Shown one piece after another: positions 1-8,708 of a stretch of DNA of 64,000 bases. The DNA is taken from NCBI GenBank assembly GCA_001897795.1, contig MKUL01000041.1, positions 47,444-111,443 on the forward strand, given 5' to 3'. The translations under genes and the position numbers were made by a program. This stretch comes from Alphaproteobacteria bacterium 41-28. Lineage in GTDB: Bacteria; Pseudomonadota; Alphaproteobacteria; UBA9655. The notes under the pieces are model-generated. The model ran no database searches, was not told where the DNA came from, and was given only the letters and a program-made list of their open reading frames with translations. The stretch's first letter is position 1, and each line of letters opens with the position of its first letter.

Positions 1-1878
1 CTCCTTAGTGGAAAAGAACGGATCAAAGATACGATCGAGAATTTCTGGTTTAATACCCATACCTGTATCCGCAATTTCTATTCGAACATATGAACCCGCA
101 GGAATCACATCAGGACCAAAACGTTTTGCTTTCTTTAACTCACAATTTTGGGTAGTCAACGATATCGTCCCCGCTCCTTCCATCGCATCACGCGCATTGA
201 CAACCATGTTGATGATGACCTGTTCAAATTGTCCTTGATCCACGAGAACGAGGCCTAAATCTCGTGCATGCTTCATTTTAAGCTCAATGTTCGACCCAAT
301 CAGCCGACGCAAAAGTGCAGAAAGTTCCGCGAGACAATCCGTAACATCGAGCACTTTTGGTTGCAGTGTTTGTTGGCGAGAAAAAGCCAACAGTTGGCGC
401 ACAAGATTGGTCGCCCTATTCGCATTTTGTTTAATTTGCATAACATCTGTAAAGGATTGATCTCCAGGGGTATGACGGAGCAACATCAGATCACAAAAGC
501 CAATCATAGCTGTCAGAAGATTATTGAAATCGTGAGCAATCCCACCTGCGAGTTGCCCCACTGCTTGCATTTTTTGTGACTGAATGAGCTGAGATTCGAA
601 ACGTTTCTGCTCTGTAATATCATGCAATACGAGAAAACATCCCTTCTGGTTTTTTACAGGCAGGGAAGCAAAATAGGTAGAAGCAATGGACTCACGCGTA
701 TCATTAAAGTGAATTTCTAAAAAGGTTCCTTCAGTATTTCCATTAAAAAAGTTGTGCAGTGCATTTTTAACTTCTTCCTTCTGAAAGTCAGCAATAAGAT
801 TTAAAAATGAAGCCCCGCGAATAGAGGTGCCTTCAAGCCAAAATCTCTCCCGGAACAAAATGTTTGAGTCTTGAATCTGCCCGTATTCATCCAAACAAAT
901 AACAGGCAAGGGTGTCATTTCTAAAATTTTGCTCATGTCACTTTGATTGGCGAAAGGCGTATAAAGATTGAGAAGAGAGTGAGTGATAAATCCATCTTCT
1001 GTCGGAATTTGTGTTTGCTCAAGAAAGGCACTTTTTATACGTGAAGAGGATGTTATAAAATCACACTTTCCTTGAAGTTCGGAAAGTTTAAGAGGATCTT
1101 GATTCCGGACTTTTACAATAAATTTTGACAAGGAAAATCCGACAATTTCGGTTCGGGAATATCCCAACCATTTTGCGAATTTTTCATTACAAAATAAAAT
1201 AATTCCTTTCTCATTCAACGAAAAAAGCCCTTCGGCCGCATGGTCTAAGAACAAAGTCATTCTCTTGAGTTGGGTGAGATGCTTAGATTCTTCACCCTGT
1301 TCCTGAGTTACATTAGAGCAATGCCATAGGGCTTCTTCTCCTAGGGGAATAGACTGGATATGCCAAGCTTCCTCTCCTTTTTCTCCTCTCAAATAAAGGG
1401 TTTCAGTTTTTATTTCATTCTGATAAAAGCTCTCGACAAGGCGTTCAAGGGCAGCTCGGCTTTCAGGAGAAGAGAGAATTTTTTTTAAAAAGGGAATGCT
1501 TTCCGCCCACCAACATCCCTCTCGGGCCTTTTTATTCCCATAACAAAAATGAAGATCCGGGGTTAAAATGAGAAAGGGTATCTGAATTGCTTCATAAGCT
1601 TTTGCTTCAACTTGTTGTTTTTGGGTCGTAAACTTAAGTCGTTGGAGTTTAATAAGCAATAGAATCACCATCGTTCCGGCACTGACCATCATCGTAAGGG
1701 TAATAAAAAAAACGATAGGGCGATCTGAAAGAAGCATTACCATTCCACCCAAAAAGGCAATAAGAGTGGTATTTATTATACTAAGTACTGAAATGCGTTC
1801 TAATCCTTGAAATGGAGTAGGCGTCATTAAAAGTATCTTTAAATAGGCCTGTAGCTTATCTCGTAACATGTCTTCCAT
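1..1878 (-). CDS. cckA: Hybrid sensor histidine kinase CckA (partial, C-terminus outside window)
   Basis: Membrane histidine kinase of the CckA-ChpT-CtrA cell-cycle phosphorelay. The frame stays open from an ATG at 1878 (MEDMLRDKLQ) to the window edge, giving 626 residues. Two membrane helices lie at about residues 23-45 and 50-72, followed by PAS-like sequence. The H-box LAGGIAHDFNNLLTAM (phospho-acceptor His about 449) and its continuation are very typical of CckA. An N-box with NARDAM and the G1 box DTGMGIKPEI (about 604-613) follow, then FDPFFSTKE at the edge. Caulobacter CckA is about 690 residues, so the end of the ATPase domain and the receiver domain should lie to the left. A second ATG at 1869 is possible. 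It is divergent from the secretin-like gene. Family assignment is firm; the exact PAS count is not resolved. Confidence 0.9.
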   Translation of the reverse strand, partial: MEDMLRDKLQAYLKILLMTPTPFQGLERISVLSIINTTLIAFLGGMVMLLSDRPIVFFITLTMMVSAGTMVILLLIKLQRLKFTTQKQQVEAKAYEAIQIPFLILTPDLHFCYGNKKAREGCWWAESIPFLKKILSSPESRAALERLVESFYQNEIKTETLYLRGEKGEEAWHIQSIPLGEEALWHCSNVTQEQGEESKHLTQLKRMTLFLDHAAEGLFSLNEKGIILFCNEKFAKWLGYSRTEIVGFSLSKFIVKVRNQDPLKLSELQGKCDFITSSSRIKSAFLEQTQIPTEDGFITHSLLNLYTPFANQSDMSKILEMTPLPVICLDEYGQIQDSNILFRERFWLEGTSIRGASFLNLIADFQKEEVKNALHNFFNGNTEGTFLEIHFNDTRESIASTYFASLPVKNQKGCFLVLHDITEQKRFESQLIQSQKMQAVGQLAGGIAHDFNNLLTAMIGFCDLMLLRHTPGDQSFTDVMQIKQNANRATNLVRQLLAFSRQQTLQPKVLDVTDCLAELSALLRRLIGSNIELKMKHARDLGLVLVDQGQFEQVIINMVVNARDAMEGAGTISLTTQNCELKKAKRFGPDVIPAGSYVRIEIADTGMGIKPEILDRIFDPFFSTKE

Positions 1879-2063
1879 TTATTTTTTTTTATTATTATTA
1901 TTTTCTAAGAATTATAAAAAGAAGTCAAACAAAAAGCTGAAGAGCTTTTGCATTTTTAAAGTTGAGCTACTTCTTCCCTTTTTGAAGGCATATGATAAGG
2001 GATTTACTTTTCCGAAAAAAAACTTAAAATCCGATCACAATTATAATGAACAGGGGAAACAGG

Positions 2064-4373
2064 GTGCTTTTTAAAAAACGATTTGTAGGAATACTTTTAG
2101 CAGGGGTTGCGCTGAATGGTTGTGAGGGATCGTCTCCTCAATCAATGGTCGAAATAAAGCCACCGTTATCATCACTTAATGCCAAAAAAGAACTTCCTCC
2201 GGCTATAGCCCATATTTTCAAGCTTTTAAAAGAAGAAAAGTATAGTGAAGCCTCACTCCTTATCAATCAAACTCTTCAAGGCCAACCAAAAAGCGTTGCG
2301 TTACATTTATTGAATGCACTCACCTACGAGAAATTGGGTGAATTAGGAGATGCAACAGGTAACGAACTTGCAGCCGTTGGATATCAAAATGCAATAAACC
2401 TTGATCCAACAAACGTTCTCGCCATCATCCAATTAGGAAAGTTAAAATATCGAGAGCAAATGTATGCTGAAGCTGAAGAACATTTTTCTAATGCTCTTCT
2501 GTTAAAGCCAGATGATGCAAATCTTTGGCAAGAACTTGCTGCCGCCTCCTATTATGCCTATGACGTCAAAACCGCCCTTTTTGCTATTGATAGGGCGCAA
2601 AAGCTTAAGCCAAACGACCCCCTCATTAATCGGTCTGCTACAATGATTTATGCAGCCCTTGGAGACTTCGACACTGCAAAAAAGCATTTCGAAGTTTTCA
2701 AAAATAAGGCGGGAAAAGATCCCGCTGTTAAACATGTAGAAGCCCGATTTAATGATTGGCAGTCTCTTTACAAAAGCGGAAGAATTACACTTGCAGTTGC
2801 TAGTACTCCACCTCCTGCGACGCCTTCAACACCCGTAACCCCTCCCCCAACGACTTCTTCAACCGGAACTGCGAGTTCAAGCAGCACTGGAGCTACCGGA
2901 ACTGCGAGCTCAGGAGGAGGAGAGACTTCAGGTGGAGGAACTTCAAGTGCTACTGCAGCCAGTGGAGCCGGGAGCACTGCCGGAGGAGATGCTTCAGGTG
3001 GGACTGGAGCCGCCGCAAGCGCAAGCCCAGCAAGTGGAGGGGGTGCTGCAGCCGGTGGCGCTGGGAGCCCTGCCGGAGGAGATGCTTCGGGTGGAATTGG
3101 AGCCGCCACAAGCGCCCCTAGTGTGGCTGATAGTGGGAGTGCAAGCTCGGGCCCCGTTATTACAGGAGGAAATGCCACCGAGATAGGGTTGGAGAGTAAA
3201 GCTGAAAAAACGTTAGCCATGCCTTTCAATATGACAGATATTGGGGTTGGCGAAGCGGGAGGAAAAGCAGAGGTTTATAATCCGCAAATCGTTATTGATT
3301 GTTACCTTCTCAGAATAACAGAAGAAGCAGTAACTTCAAAAGGCCAGAACATCCTAGAAAACTTAGCTGTAACGCTTACTCCCGGGGGGTATGCCATGTT
3401 CAAAGGAAGTTTGTGGGGGAAAGGACCTTCACAAACAACTCATGCCGACACTGTTTCGTTTACTGAGACTTCTGGATTTAACCCTAACCAAATTAACCAA
3501 GCCGGACCGCTTGGGTCTGGGCAAGGTGGAGCTGCGTCAGCATTTACTCCTTCAGTGACATCTATGAGTCTTCAAAACATAGGTTCTCTTTCGGGGCGTG
3601 TTTTTGGAGCAGGAATCACATGGGCTGGATTGACCTACAATCTTAATATTGCCAATGCTATTGACATCCGTACTGAAGTCGTGAGCCGTCCTTCTCTCAT
3701 GACATTTCTACATAAGCCATCTATCTTTTTTTCGGGAGATGAACTCGTCATTGGCTTAACAGGGCAGTATGGAGGAACGCTTGTCAAATATCCTGTTGGT
3801 GTTACCCTTGATATCACACCACAAAGCATAGAAGGGGATATCGTGACTTTAAATGTGGGAATAGAAGGAAGTCTTCTCACGACTACCACCCCGAACCTCA
3901 CAACAACAACGGATGTAGCCAAGACGCGTATCGATACATTCGTAAAAATTCGCTTAGGATCAACACTGATGTTAGGTGGTATTTACCAACGCCAGGAAGT
4001 CCTCCAGAAAACGGGTGTTCCAGGACTCCAAGATATTCCAGTTGTTCAATACTTTTTCTCTAATTCACAGACAACGAGCACTCGCCAATCAATTGTCTTT
4101 ATGCTCTCGCCTCGTTCTCCAGATGCCGTTAAAATCGCAGTGAATAGGGCCATGTCACGTCAAGCTGTTGAACCCCATCTCGGCGAGCTCATTGCCCGCA
4201 GTCCTGATTGGTTCGCTTCCCATCCAAACATGGTCAGTATATTCCGTTATCTCGCAAATGATCCTGTTATTTTTTATGAATTTCGGTCGGGTGACATTCT
4301 TCCACCTAGCTGGGGATGGGATACATCCCTCCAAGAAAAACTTAACCAGATCAGCGCTTTTGTGTACTTTTAA
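2064..4373 (+). CDS. TPR-secretin lipoprotein (type II/III secretion system secretin domain)
   Basis: Outer-membrane secretin-like lipoprotein. The GTG at 2064 is preferred over the ATG at 2046 because AGGGG lies 7 nt upstream of it and the protein then begins VLFKKRFVGILLAGVALNGC, a lipoprotein signal ending in LNGC. TPR-like helices cover about residues 45-230 (LLKPDDANLWQELAAASYYA is typical). A Gly/Ser/Ala/Pro-rich linker follows, about residues 255-380, containing a near-duplicate block (GGDASGG...GAA). The C-terminal half is a secretin core: LDITPQ, the VGIEGS strand region, then STLMLGGIYQRQE and the end motif GVPGLQDIPVVQYFF. It lacks obvious GspD N0-N3 domains. No pilus or secretion partner genes are adjacent, so the exporting system is unknown. 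An assigned role in pilus extrusion or protein export is inference. Confidence 0.8.
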   Translation: MLFKKRFVGILLAGVALNGCEGSSPQSMVEIKPPLSSLNAKKELPPAIAHIFKLLKEEKYSEASLLINQTLQGQPKSVALHLLNALTYEKLGELGDATGNELAAVGYQNAINLDPTNVLAIIQLGKLKYREQMYAEAEEHFSNALLLKPDDANLWQELAAASYYAYDVKTALFAIDRAQKLKPNDPLINRSATMIYAALGDFDTAKKHFEVFKNKAGKDPAVKHVEARFNDWQSLYKSGRITLAVASTPPPATPSTPVTPPPTTSSTGTASSSSTGATGTASSGGGETSGGGTSSATAASGAGSTAGGDASGGTGAAASASPASGGGAAAGGAGSPAGGDASGGIGAATSAPSVADSGSASSGPVITGGNATEIGLESKAEKTLAMPFNMTDIGVGEAGGKAEVYNPQIVIDCYLLRITEEAVTSKGQNILENLAVTLTPGGYAMFKGSLWGKGPSQTTHADTVSFTETSGFNPNQINQAGPLGSGQGGAASAFTPSVTSMSLQNIGSLSGRVFGAGITWAGLTYNLNIANAIDIRTEVVSRPSLMTFLHKPSIFFSGDELVIGLTGQYGGTLVKYPVGVTLDITPQSIEGDIVTLNVGIEGSLLTTTTPNLTTTTDVAKTRIDTFVKIRLGSTLMLGGIYQRQEVLQKTGVPGLQDIPVVQYFFSNSQTTSTRQSIVFMLSPRSPDAVKIAVNRAMSRQAVEPHLGELIARSPDWFASHPNMVSIFRYLANDPVIFYEFRSGDILPPSWGWDTSLQEKLNQISAFVYF
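2830..3185 (+). repeat. Low-complexity Gly/Ser/Ala linker-coding repeat inside secretin gene
   Basis: GC-rich stretch in an AT-rich gene. Two imperfect direct copies encode GSTAGGDASGGTGAA and GSPAGGDASGGIGAA, separated by about 90 bp. Such repeats can expand or contract by slippage, so linker length may differ between strains. Confidence 0.7.
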
Positions 4374-4472
4374 TAGACAGGAGAGGTTCACCTGAACCTC
4401 TCTGAGCTTACGTTTATTAAATATTACGTAAGAATTGCGCCTGGAATTTCGCGTTGAATAAGTAAATAACGA

Positions 4473-4694
4473 AGTGTGCAAGTTTTCTGATTGTTTGGAT
4501 CCTCGGTCAAGAAATGCTTAGTTTTCCTTTGGAAAACTAAGCATTTCTTACCAAGGATGACACGCTGTGTAGTCCGCCTCCGGTGTCATCCTTGGCAAGA
4601 AAAGGTTGCTTTTTCGAAGAAAATGCTTACCTTTTCTTGGCCGAGGATCTAAAGATAGTTCTATCACGACCTTTTTTTGAAAAACTTGCACACT
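4473..4694. repeat. Palindromic element family A, copy 1 (permuted, with outer terminal inverted repeats)
   Basis: A perfect 14-bp inverted repeat, AGTGTGCAAGTTTT (4473-4486) and AAAACTTGCACACT (4681-4694), encloses two hairpins. The first (about 4499-4558) carries AAGAAATGCTTAG and its complement and ends GATGACAC. The second (about 4581-4648) starts GTGTCATCCTTGG and ends CCGAGGATC. In the other composite copies these two hairpins occur in the opposite order. No ORF is present, so it resembles a MITE or BIME-type element. Confidence 0.75.
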
Positions 4695-4715
4695 GCGTTA
4701 AATAATATGAATATG

Positions 4716-4745
4716 AAAAAAAAGAGCCGGGTTAAAAAACCCGGC
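4716..4745 (-). terminator. Rho-independent terminator of the candidate sRNA
   Basis: On the minus strand GCCGGGTT-TTTT-AACCCGGC is followed by TC and a run of eight T. There is no T-run on the plus side, so the direction is clear. Confidence 0.8.
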
Positions 4746-4883
4746 CAAGTTTAACAGGGAGGCTTTACGTCTGGGAGACGTAGGATCGATAATCATCGAC
4801 CCCTCGGGTCCGAAGACCCTACATCCGGGCGTTGCGCCCTGATGATAAACCAGCGCAGGTACAGGGAGGTGTTTCCTGCGCTG
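4716..4883 (-). ncRNA. Candidate small RNA with CCUCCC loops, promoter and intrinsic terminator
   Basis: A 168-nt minus-strand unit with no plausible ORF. A sigma70-like promoter lies directly upstream. From 5' to 3' the RNA can form a 9-bp stem CAGCGCAGG/CCTGCGCTG whose loop contains CACCTCCC, a GGGCG/CGCCC hairpin, a GGGTC-TTCG-GACCC hairpin with a UUCG loop, a TACGTCT-CCC-AGACGTA hairpin, an unpaired GCCTCCCTG, and a strong terminator. CCUCC in loops is anti-Shine-Dalgarno sequence, as seen in several alphaproteobacterial trans-acting sRNAs. I do not recognise a specific Rfam family. That it is transcribed is inference from promoter, terminator and folded structure. Confidence 0.6.
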
Positions 4884-4889
4884 ATAAGT

Positions 4890-4917
4890 ATCATATAAGG
4901 TATATCCTTTCTTTCAA
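4890..4917 (-). promoter_or_regulatory. Sigma70-type promoter of the candidate sRNA
   Basis: Minus-strand TTGAAA (4917-4912), 16-bp spacer, TATGAT (4895-4890). The expected start, about 7 nt downstream, coincides with the first base of the 9-bp stem at 4883. Confidence 0.55.
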
Positions 4918-4997
4918 CCAGAACAATTTTTGCAACATACCTATAACAAAAAGGCATAAGAAAATTTTTGTTGAATTTTTTCAACTTAGAATTGTAA

Positions 4998-5108
4998 CCC
5001 CTCACCCGCCCTTCGGGCGACCTCTCCCACAAGGGGAGAGGTGATTTAAGTGCTGCTTGCTTTACCTCTCCCCTTGTGGGAGAGGTCGCCCGAAGGGCGG
5101 GTGAGGGG
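4998..5108. repeat. Palindromic element family B, copy 1 (about 110-bp inverted repeat)
   Basis: CCCCTCACCCGCCCTTCGGG through the left arm is repeated as the exact reverse complement ending CCCGAAGGGCGGGTGAGGGG. Inner arms CCTCTCCCACAAGGGGAGAGG also form local hairpins. It lies just outside the sRNA promoter. The same repeat recurs at 24785 and 53618. Confidence 0.85.
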
Positions 5109-5169
5109 GTTTTATGATAGATAGAACAAATGGAAACTGACACAAATAGAAACGGGTTGGCTCTATCCT

Positions 5170-5213
5170 CCTAAATATGATAATATCGAATCCTAAATAT
5201 GATAATATCGAAG
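5170..5213 (+). repeat. Tandem 22-bp direct repeat (2 copies) upstream of DUF378 gene
   Basis: CCTAAATATGATAATATCGA plus two bases occurs twice head to tail, and a third partial copy begins at 5214. It lies 27 bp upstream of the DUF378 start codon, so it could hold binding sites or two copies of a promoter region. Confidence 0.7.
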
Positions 5214-5239
5214 CCTAAACGAACAGAAGAGGTCGTGGA

Positions 5240-5428
5240 ATGGATTTACACTCTATCATAGCACTTATAGCCTATATTCTCGTGATTATTGGAGCCCTCA
5301 ATTGGGGCATGGTCGGGGTATTTAATGTAGACGTTATTGCCCGTCTTTTTGGCCCAGGTAGCTCAGTAGCCAAGGTCTTTTATATCCTGATCGGAGTTGC
5401 TGGTATCGTTATGCTCGTGCTCAGGTAA
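5240..5428 (+). CDS. DUF378 family small membrane protein
   Basis: A 62-residue protein with two membrane helices (about residues 5-25 and 42-61) separated by a short loop. The motif GALNWGMVGVFNVDVIARLFG is the DUF378 (YuzA-like) signature. AGAGGT sits 8 nt upstream of the ATG, supporting the start. It stands alone between repeats and a convergent gene. The function of the family is unknown; localisation to the inner membrane is inferred from hydrophobicity. Confidence 0.85.
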   Translation: MDLHSIIALIAYILVIIGALNWGMVGVFNVDVIARLFGPGSSVAKVFYILIGVAGIVMLVLR

Positions 5429-5476
5429 AGAACGGCGGTAAAGGCCGTCCTAACACCATTTATCTTCTTAATCCTT

Positions 5477-7234
5477 TTATTTCCACCCTAAACTTTGGGG
5501 GGTGAGTCCCATATTCTCAAAGTCCTTAACCAGCCACTTAAGGCCAGTAGAACGCATAACAGTATCTGGATGCGGTTCTTCTGTATGCACTTGTTTATGA
5601 AGAATCCTGTAATCCAATTTTGGATTGCGTTTCAGCTCCTTACGGTAAGCAATATAATCATCTTCTTTCTTAAATTGTGTTGGTTCTCCAGCATTTTCTA
5701 GGAGATAGAAGTTAAGTTGACGTTTTGATCCTCCCGCATACCCCGTCACTTTTCCATTAAATCCATTCTGTGTGAGGTGCACAACATCGTGCCATTCAAT
5801 GGTGCCACGATCTTTCCTCTCTCCTACAAGACGCATAAAAAATTCTTTATGGCGATGATTAATCTCACGTGTTTCAAAGTGCTTAACAGAGTTTGTTATT
5901 TGAGGCTTTTGTTGTGAACTTCCTCGAACATTGGTTACAGGAGGACGCTTCTTCGAAGATCTTTGTTGCGAAGCAATAGGTTTTACAGCATTTCGAACTT
6001 TAGACCTTTTACCCTTTGGCTTTTCACGATTTTGACCTGGGTTTTCTCTATCTTTAGAAGATCTCGGTTGTTTAACGGATTCCTTCTTTTCCTGCGAATC
6101 CTCTGCTTTGAAGGACTGTGGAGCCTGGAATTCTTGAGTTTCAGGTTCTTCAATTTCAGATTTTTTATGATCGTCAGCTGGTTTTTCCTCTTCTAACGGA
6201 AGAAGTGGGAGAAGAGGAGCTTTTACTTGCTCAGTTGGTTCCTTATTCTCTTGAGGCAAGACCTTCGTTGTAGGAGAAGTTTTTTGATCTGGCTTAATGA
6301 CTTCTTGAGAGACCTTTTTGTTATTTCTATTTTCTTTTTCAGTCTTTGTAGGGGTTGAAGATTGCGCAACCTTTGCTTTTGGAAGCGGAGTTCCCTTTTG
6401 AGAGGCAGGTTTTTGAGAAGGTTTCCTTTGAATATTCTCTAGTCGGAGTTGTTCAGCCTCTGCTTTTTTCGATTGATAGAAAGAAACGTATTCCTGCATT
6501 TGACATTCTAGTTCTACCCCAGATCGTATCCCCGAAGGCCATTGAGAGGGATCGTTAAAATGAGAAAAAGCAATCTCAGTAGTGTTCCTATAAAAACTTA
6601 TCTCATCCATATAAATTTTTTTATAATATTCATCACTTATACTTTCAGAGGTGCTGGCTTTATAATTTTCTTTGATGTTCGTGAGAAACTTTTCAGTATC
6701 TTCTATTAGCCTCTTTTTAGCATCTTCGTAAAACTTAGCCATGCCCTCTAAATGAGTTGAAAGCAAAAGAGCTCCTCTATAATCACGCGCGTATCTAAAG
6801 TACCCGTTTGTTTCTTCATTTAATGCACTCAGAACATTAGCAGTATTCCTGATAATATTTTCATAGGTCTCTTTCAGATCAAACACTTGTTTGAAAAACA
6901 TTCTTCGATCAGCTGCAGGTTTGATTCCATAAAATTCTGTAAATTTTACACGCGCCTTTTTCATTTCTTTATTTCTTGAGGCTTTATATATTTTATTAAT
7001 GTTAGCCAACTTCTTTTGGGTATATTGAGTTGTTGCTTCTAAATAATCATGAATGATTCCAATAGTTTCTTCAAAAGTTTCTCCCTTCAAAGTTAACGGT
7101 TCAGGTTTAAAGACCTGTTTTGTTGCTTGTGATTTATAAGAAGATCCCTCTTGCTCCTCCATTGCTTGAAGAGGAGAAGTTCCCAAGAAGCAAACGCTTG
7201 CTAATAAAGGTAAAATATATAATTTTTTAAACAT
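5477..7234 (-). CDS. Secreted protein with AMEE-type signal end and HicA-like C-terminal domain
   Basis: About 585 residues, not a named family. The start is placed at the ATG at 7234 (GGA upstream), giving the signal peptide MFKKLYILPLLASVCFLGTSPLQA, cleaved before MEEQEGSS. Residues about 30-255 are alpha-helical. A Lys/Pro/Glu/Ser-rich disordered stretch spans about 255-450. The C-terminal 130 residues contain FFMRLVGERKDRGTIEW, NGFNGKVTGYAGGSKRQL, VHTEEPHP and KDFENMGLT, in the order of a HicA fold (G-GS-x-H, then PH, then a terminal helix), but GSH is GSK. The protein at 29585 has the same three-part architecture and looks like a distant paralogue. A role as a secreted, host-directed or periplasmic factor is inference. 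Confidence 0.7.
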   Translation of the reverse strand: MFKKLYILPLLASVCFLGTSPLQAMEEQEGSSYKSQATKQVFKPEPLTLKGETFEETIGIIHDYLEATTQYTQKKLANINKIYKASRNKEMKKARVKFTEFYGIKPAADRRMFFKQVFDLKETYENIIRNTANVLSALNEETNGYFRYARDYRGALLLSTHLEGMAKFYEDAKKRLIEDTEKFLTNIKENYKASTSESISDEYYKKIYMDEISFYRNTTEIAFSHFNDPSQWPSGIRSGVELECQMQEYVSFYQSKKAEAEQLRLENIQRKPSQKPASQKGTPLPKAKVAQSSTPTKTEKENRNNKKVSQEVIKPDQKTSPTTKVLPQENKEPTEQVKAPLLPLLPLEEEKPADDHKKSEIEEPETQEFQAPQSFKAEDSQEKKESVKQPRSSKDRENPGQNREKPKGKRSKVRNAVKPIASQQRSSKKRPPVTNVRGSSQQKPQITNSVKHFETREINHRHKEFFMRLVGERKDRGTIEWHDVVHLTQNGFNGKVTGYAGGSKRQLNFYLLENAGEPTQFKKEDDYIAYRKELKRNPKLDYRILHKQVHTEEPHPDTVMRSTGLKWLVKDFENMGLTPQSLGWK

Positions 7235-7337
7235 AAGCGAATTCCACAAATATAGAAAAATTTTGAGTAATTTATATTTGTAGATGTAATAATGTCAAGT
7301 TTTATTTGATAAAAATTATCTTTTAGAAATAACTTTA

Positions 7338-8705
7338 CTAAGCGCTTCGCTTCAGCACATCCTCAACAGTCACAACCGTCCCTGTCAAACTATTAGCTGA
7401 AGCTTTTTCAATCTTAACATCAACGCACGCACCAAAAAGACGAGAAGGGGCATCCAGATGAACAGACTGCAACCAGGGGGTTTTTCCTAACAATTGCCCC
7501 TCTTGCTTTCCTCTGCGATCCAATAAAACAGAGAGTGTTTGACCGACACAGGCTTCATTTATAGCTTGATGTTGCGTATTCAAAAGTTCCTGTAAACGGG
7601 CGAGTCGTTCTGTTTTAACTTCCTCAGGAACCTGATTTTCCATCAACGCCCCAGGTGTGCCGATACGGGGACTGTATTTAAAGGAATAGGCTTGGGCGTA
7701 GCCCACCTCACGGACCAAATTCAACGTATCCTCAAAATCTTGATCTGTTTCCCCTGGGAAACCCACAATAAAGTCTGATGAGAGAGCCATATCCGGCCGA
7801 TGATTACGAAGTTTTTCAATGATGTCCAAATAATGTTTCCGTGTATGCTTTCGATTCATCGTTTCCAAAATTCTGTCAGATCCGGATTGAACAGGAAGAT
7901 GGAGAAAGGGCATAACTTGGGGAATATCCCGGTGGGATACCATAAGCTCTTCATCCATGTCCCGTGGGTGGGACGTCATATAACGAAGACGGAGAAGGCC
8001 CTTCAATGAGGAAAGATGCTCCATAAGCCGCCCGAGGCCCCACTCTTGACCTTGAGGAGATTCCCCATGATAGGCATTCACATTTTGTCCGAGAAGGGTA
8101 ATCTCTTTTGCACCCCGATCAATAAGCCTCTTCGCTTCTTCAAAAATGGCTTGGACGGGGCGAGAATATTCAGCTCCGCGGGTGTAGGGAACCACACAAA
8201 AGGTGCAAAACTTATCACAACCTTCTTGGATGGCAATATAGACAGAAGGCCCTACCTCTGTATGATCTTCAGGCAGATGATCAAATTTCGATTCAACGGG
8301 AAATTCAACATCCAAAACGCCGCGCCCAGGCCCCTCCTTTTTATCCCGAGATCTTTCCGCCCGGGCAATCATTTCGGGAAGACGGTGATAGGTTTGAGGG
8401 CCTAAGACAATGTCTACATAGGGTGCACGACGCATGATTTCCGCCCCCTCCGCTTGCCCCACACATCCTGCCACCGCAAGAATCATCTTGTCATCTTTAT
8501 GGGGACGAATTCGACCCAGATCGGAATAGACTTTTTCTTCTGCTTTTTCTCGGATATGACATGTGTTTAAAATGACAAGATCTGCCCCTTCGGAGCTCTC
8601 AACAAGCGTATAACCCAGCGGCTTTAAAATATCAGCCATGCGACCTGAATCATACACATTCATTTGGCAACCATAGGTTTTAATATATAGGTTTTTTTGA
8701 ATCAT
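7338..8705 (-). CDS. miaB: tRNA-2-methylthio-N6-dimethylallyladenosine synthase MiaB
   Basis: Radical-SAM methylthiotransferase that adds the 2-methylthio group to i6A37 of tRNAs reading UNN codons. The 455 residues match the usual length. The N-terminal UPF0004 domain holds the second-cluster cysteines in TYGCQMNVYDS, LNTCHIRE and VAGCVGQ. The radical-SAM motif is GCDKFCTFCVVPYTRG at about residue 165. A C-terminal TRAM domain ends the protein. It starts 3 bp after the upstream acyltransferase stop, with AGGGT before the ATG, so it is translated from the same minus-strand operon as the two lipid acyltransferases. Confidence 0.96.
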   Translation of the reverse strand: MIQKNLYIKTYGCQMNVYDSGRMADILKPLGYTLVESSEGADLVILNTCHIREKAEEKVYSDLGRIRPHKDDKMILAVAGCVGQAEGAEIMRRAPYVDIVLGPQTYHRLPEMIARAERSRDKKEGPGRGVLDVEFPVESKFDHLPEDHTEVGPSVYIAIQEGCDKFCTFCVVPYTRGAEYSRPVQAIFEEAKRLIDRGAKEITLLGQNVNAYHGESPQGQEWGLGRLMEHLSSLKGLLRLRYMTSHPRDMDEELMVSHRDIPQVMPFLHLPVQSGSDRILETMNRKHTRKHYLDIIEKLRNHRPDMALSSDFIVGFPGETDQDFEDTLNLVREVGYAQAYSFKYSPRIGTPGALMENQVPEEVKTERLARLQELLNTQHQAINEACVGQTLSVLLDRRGKQEGQLLGKTPWLQSVHLDAPSRLFGACVDVKIEKASANSLTGTVVTVEDVLKRSA

Positions 8706-8708
8706 ACC

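Noticed and set aside
2768..3229. Minus-strand open frame of 153 residues rich in Pro/Ala/Val opposite the secretin linker
   Set aside because: It is the antisense of the GC-rich Gly/Ser repeat; no start signal, and composition follows from the plus-strand repeat.
4793..5143. Minus-strand open frame across the intergenic repeats
   Set aside because: It consists of family B repeat and the candidate sRNA; no ribosome site and no protein-like composition.
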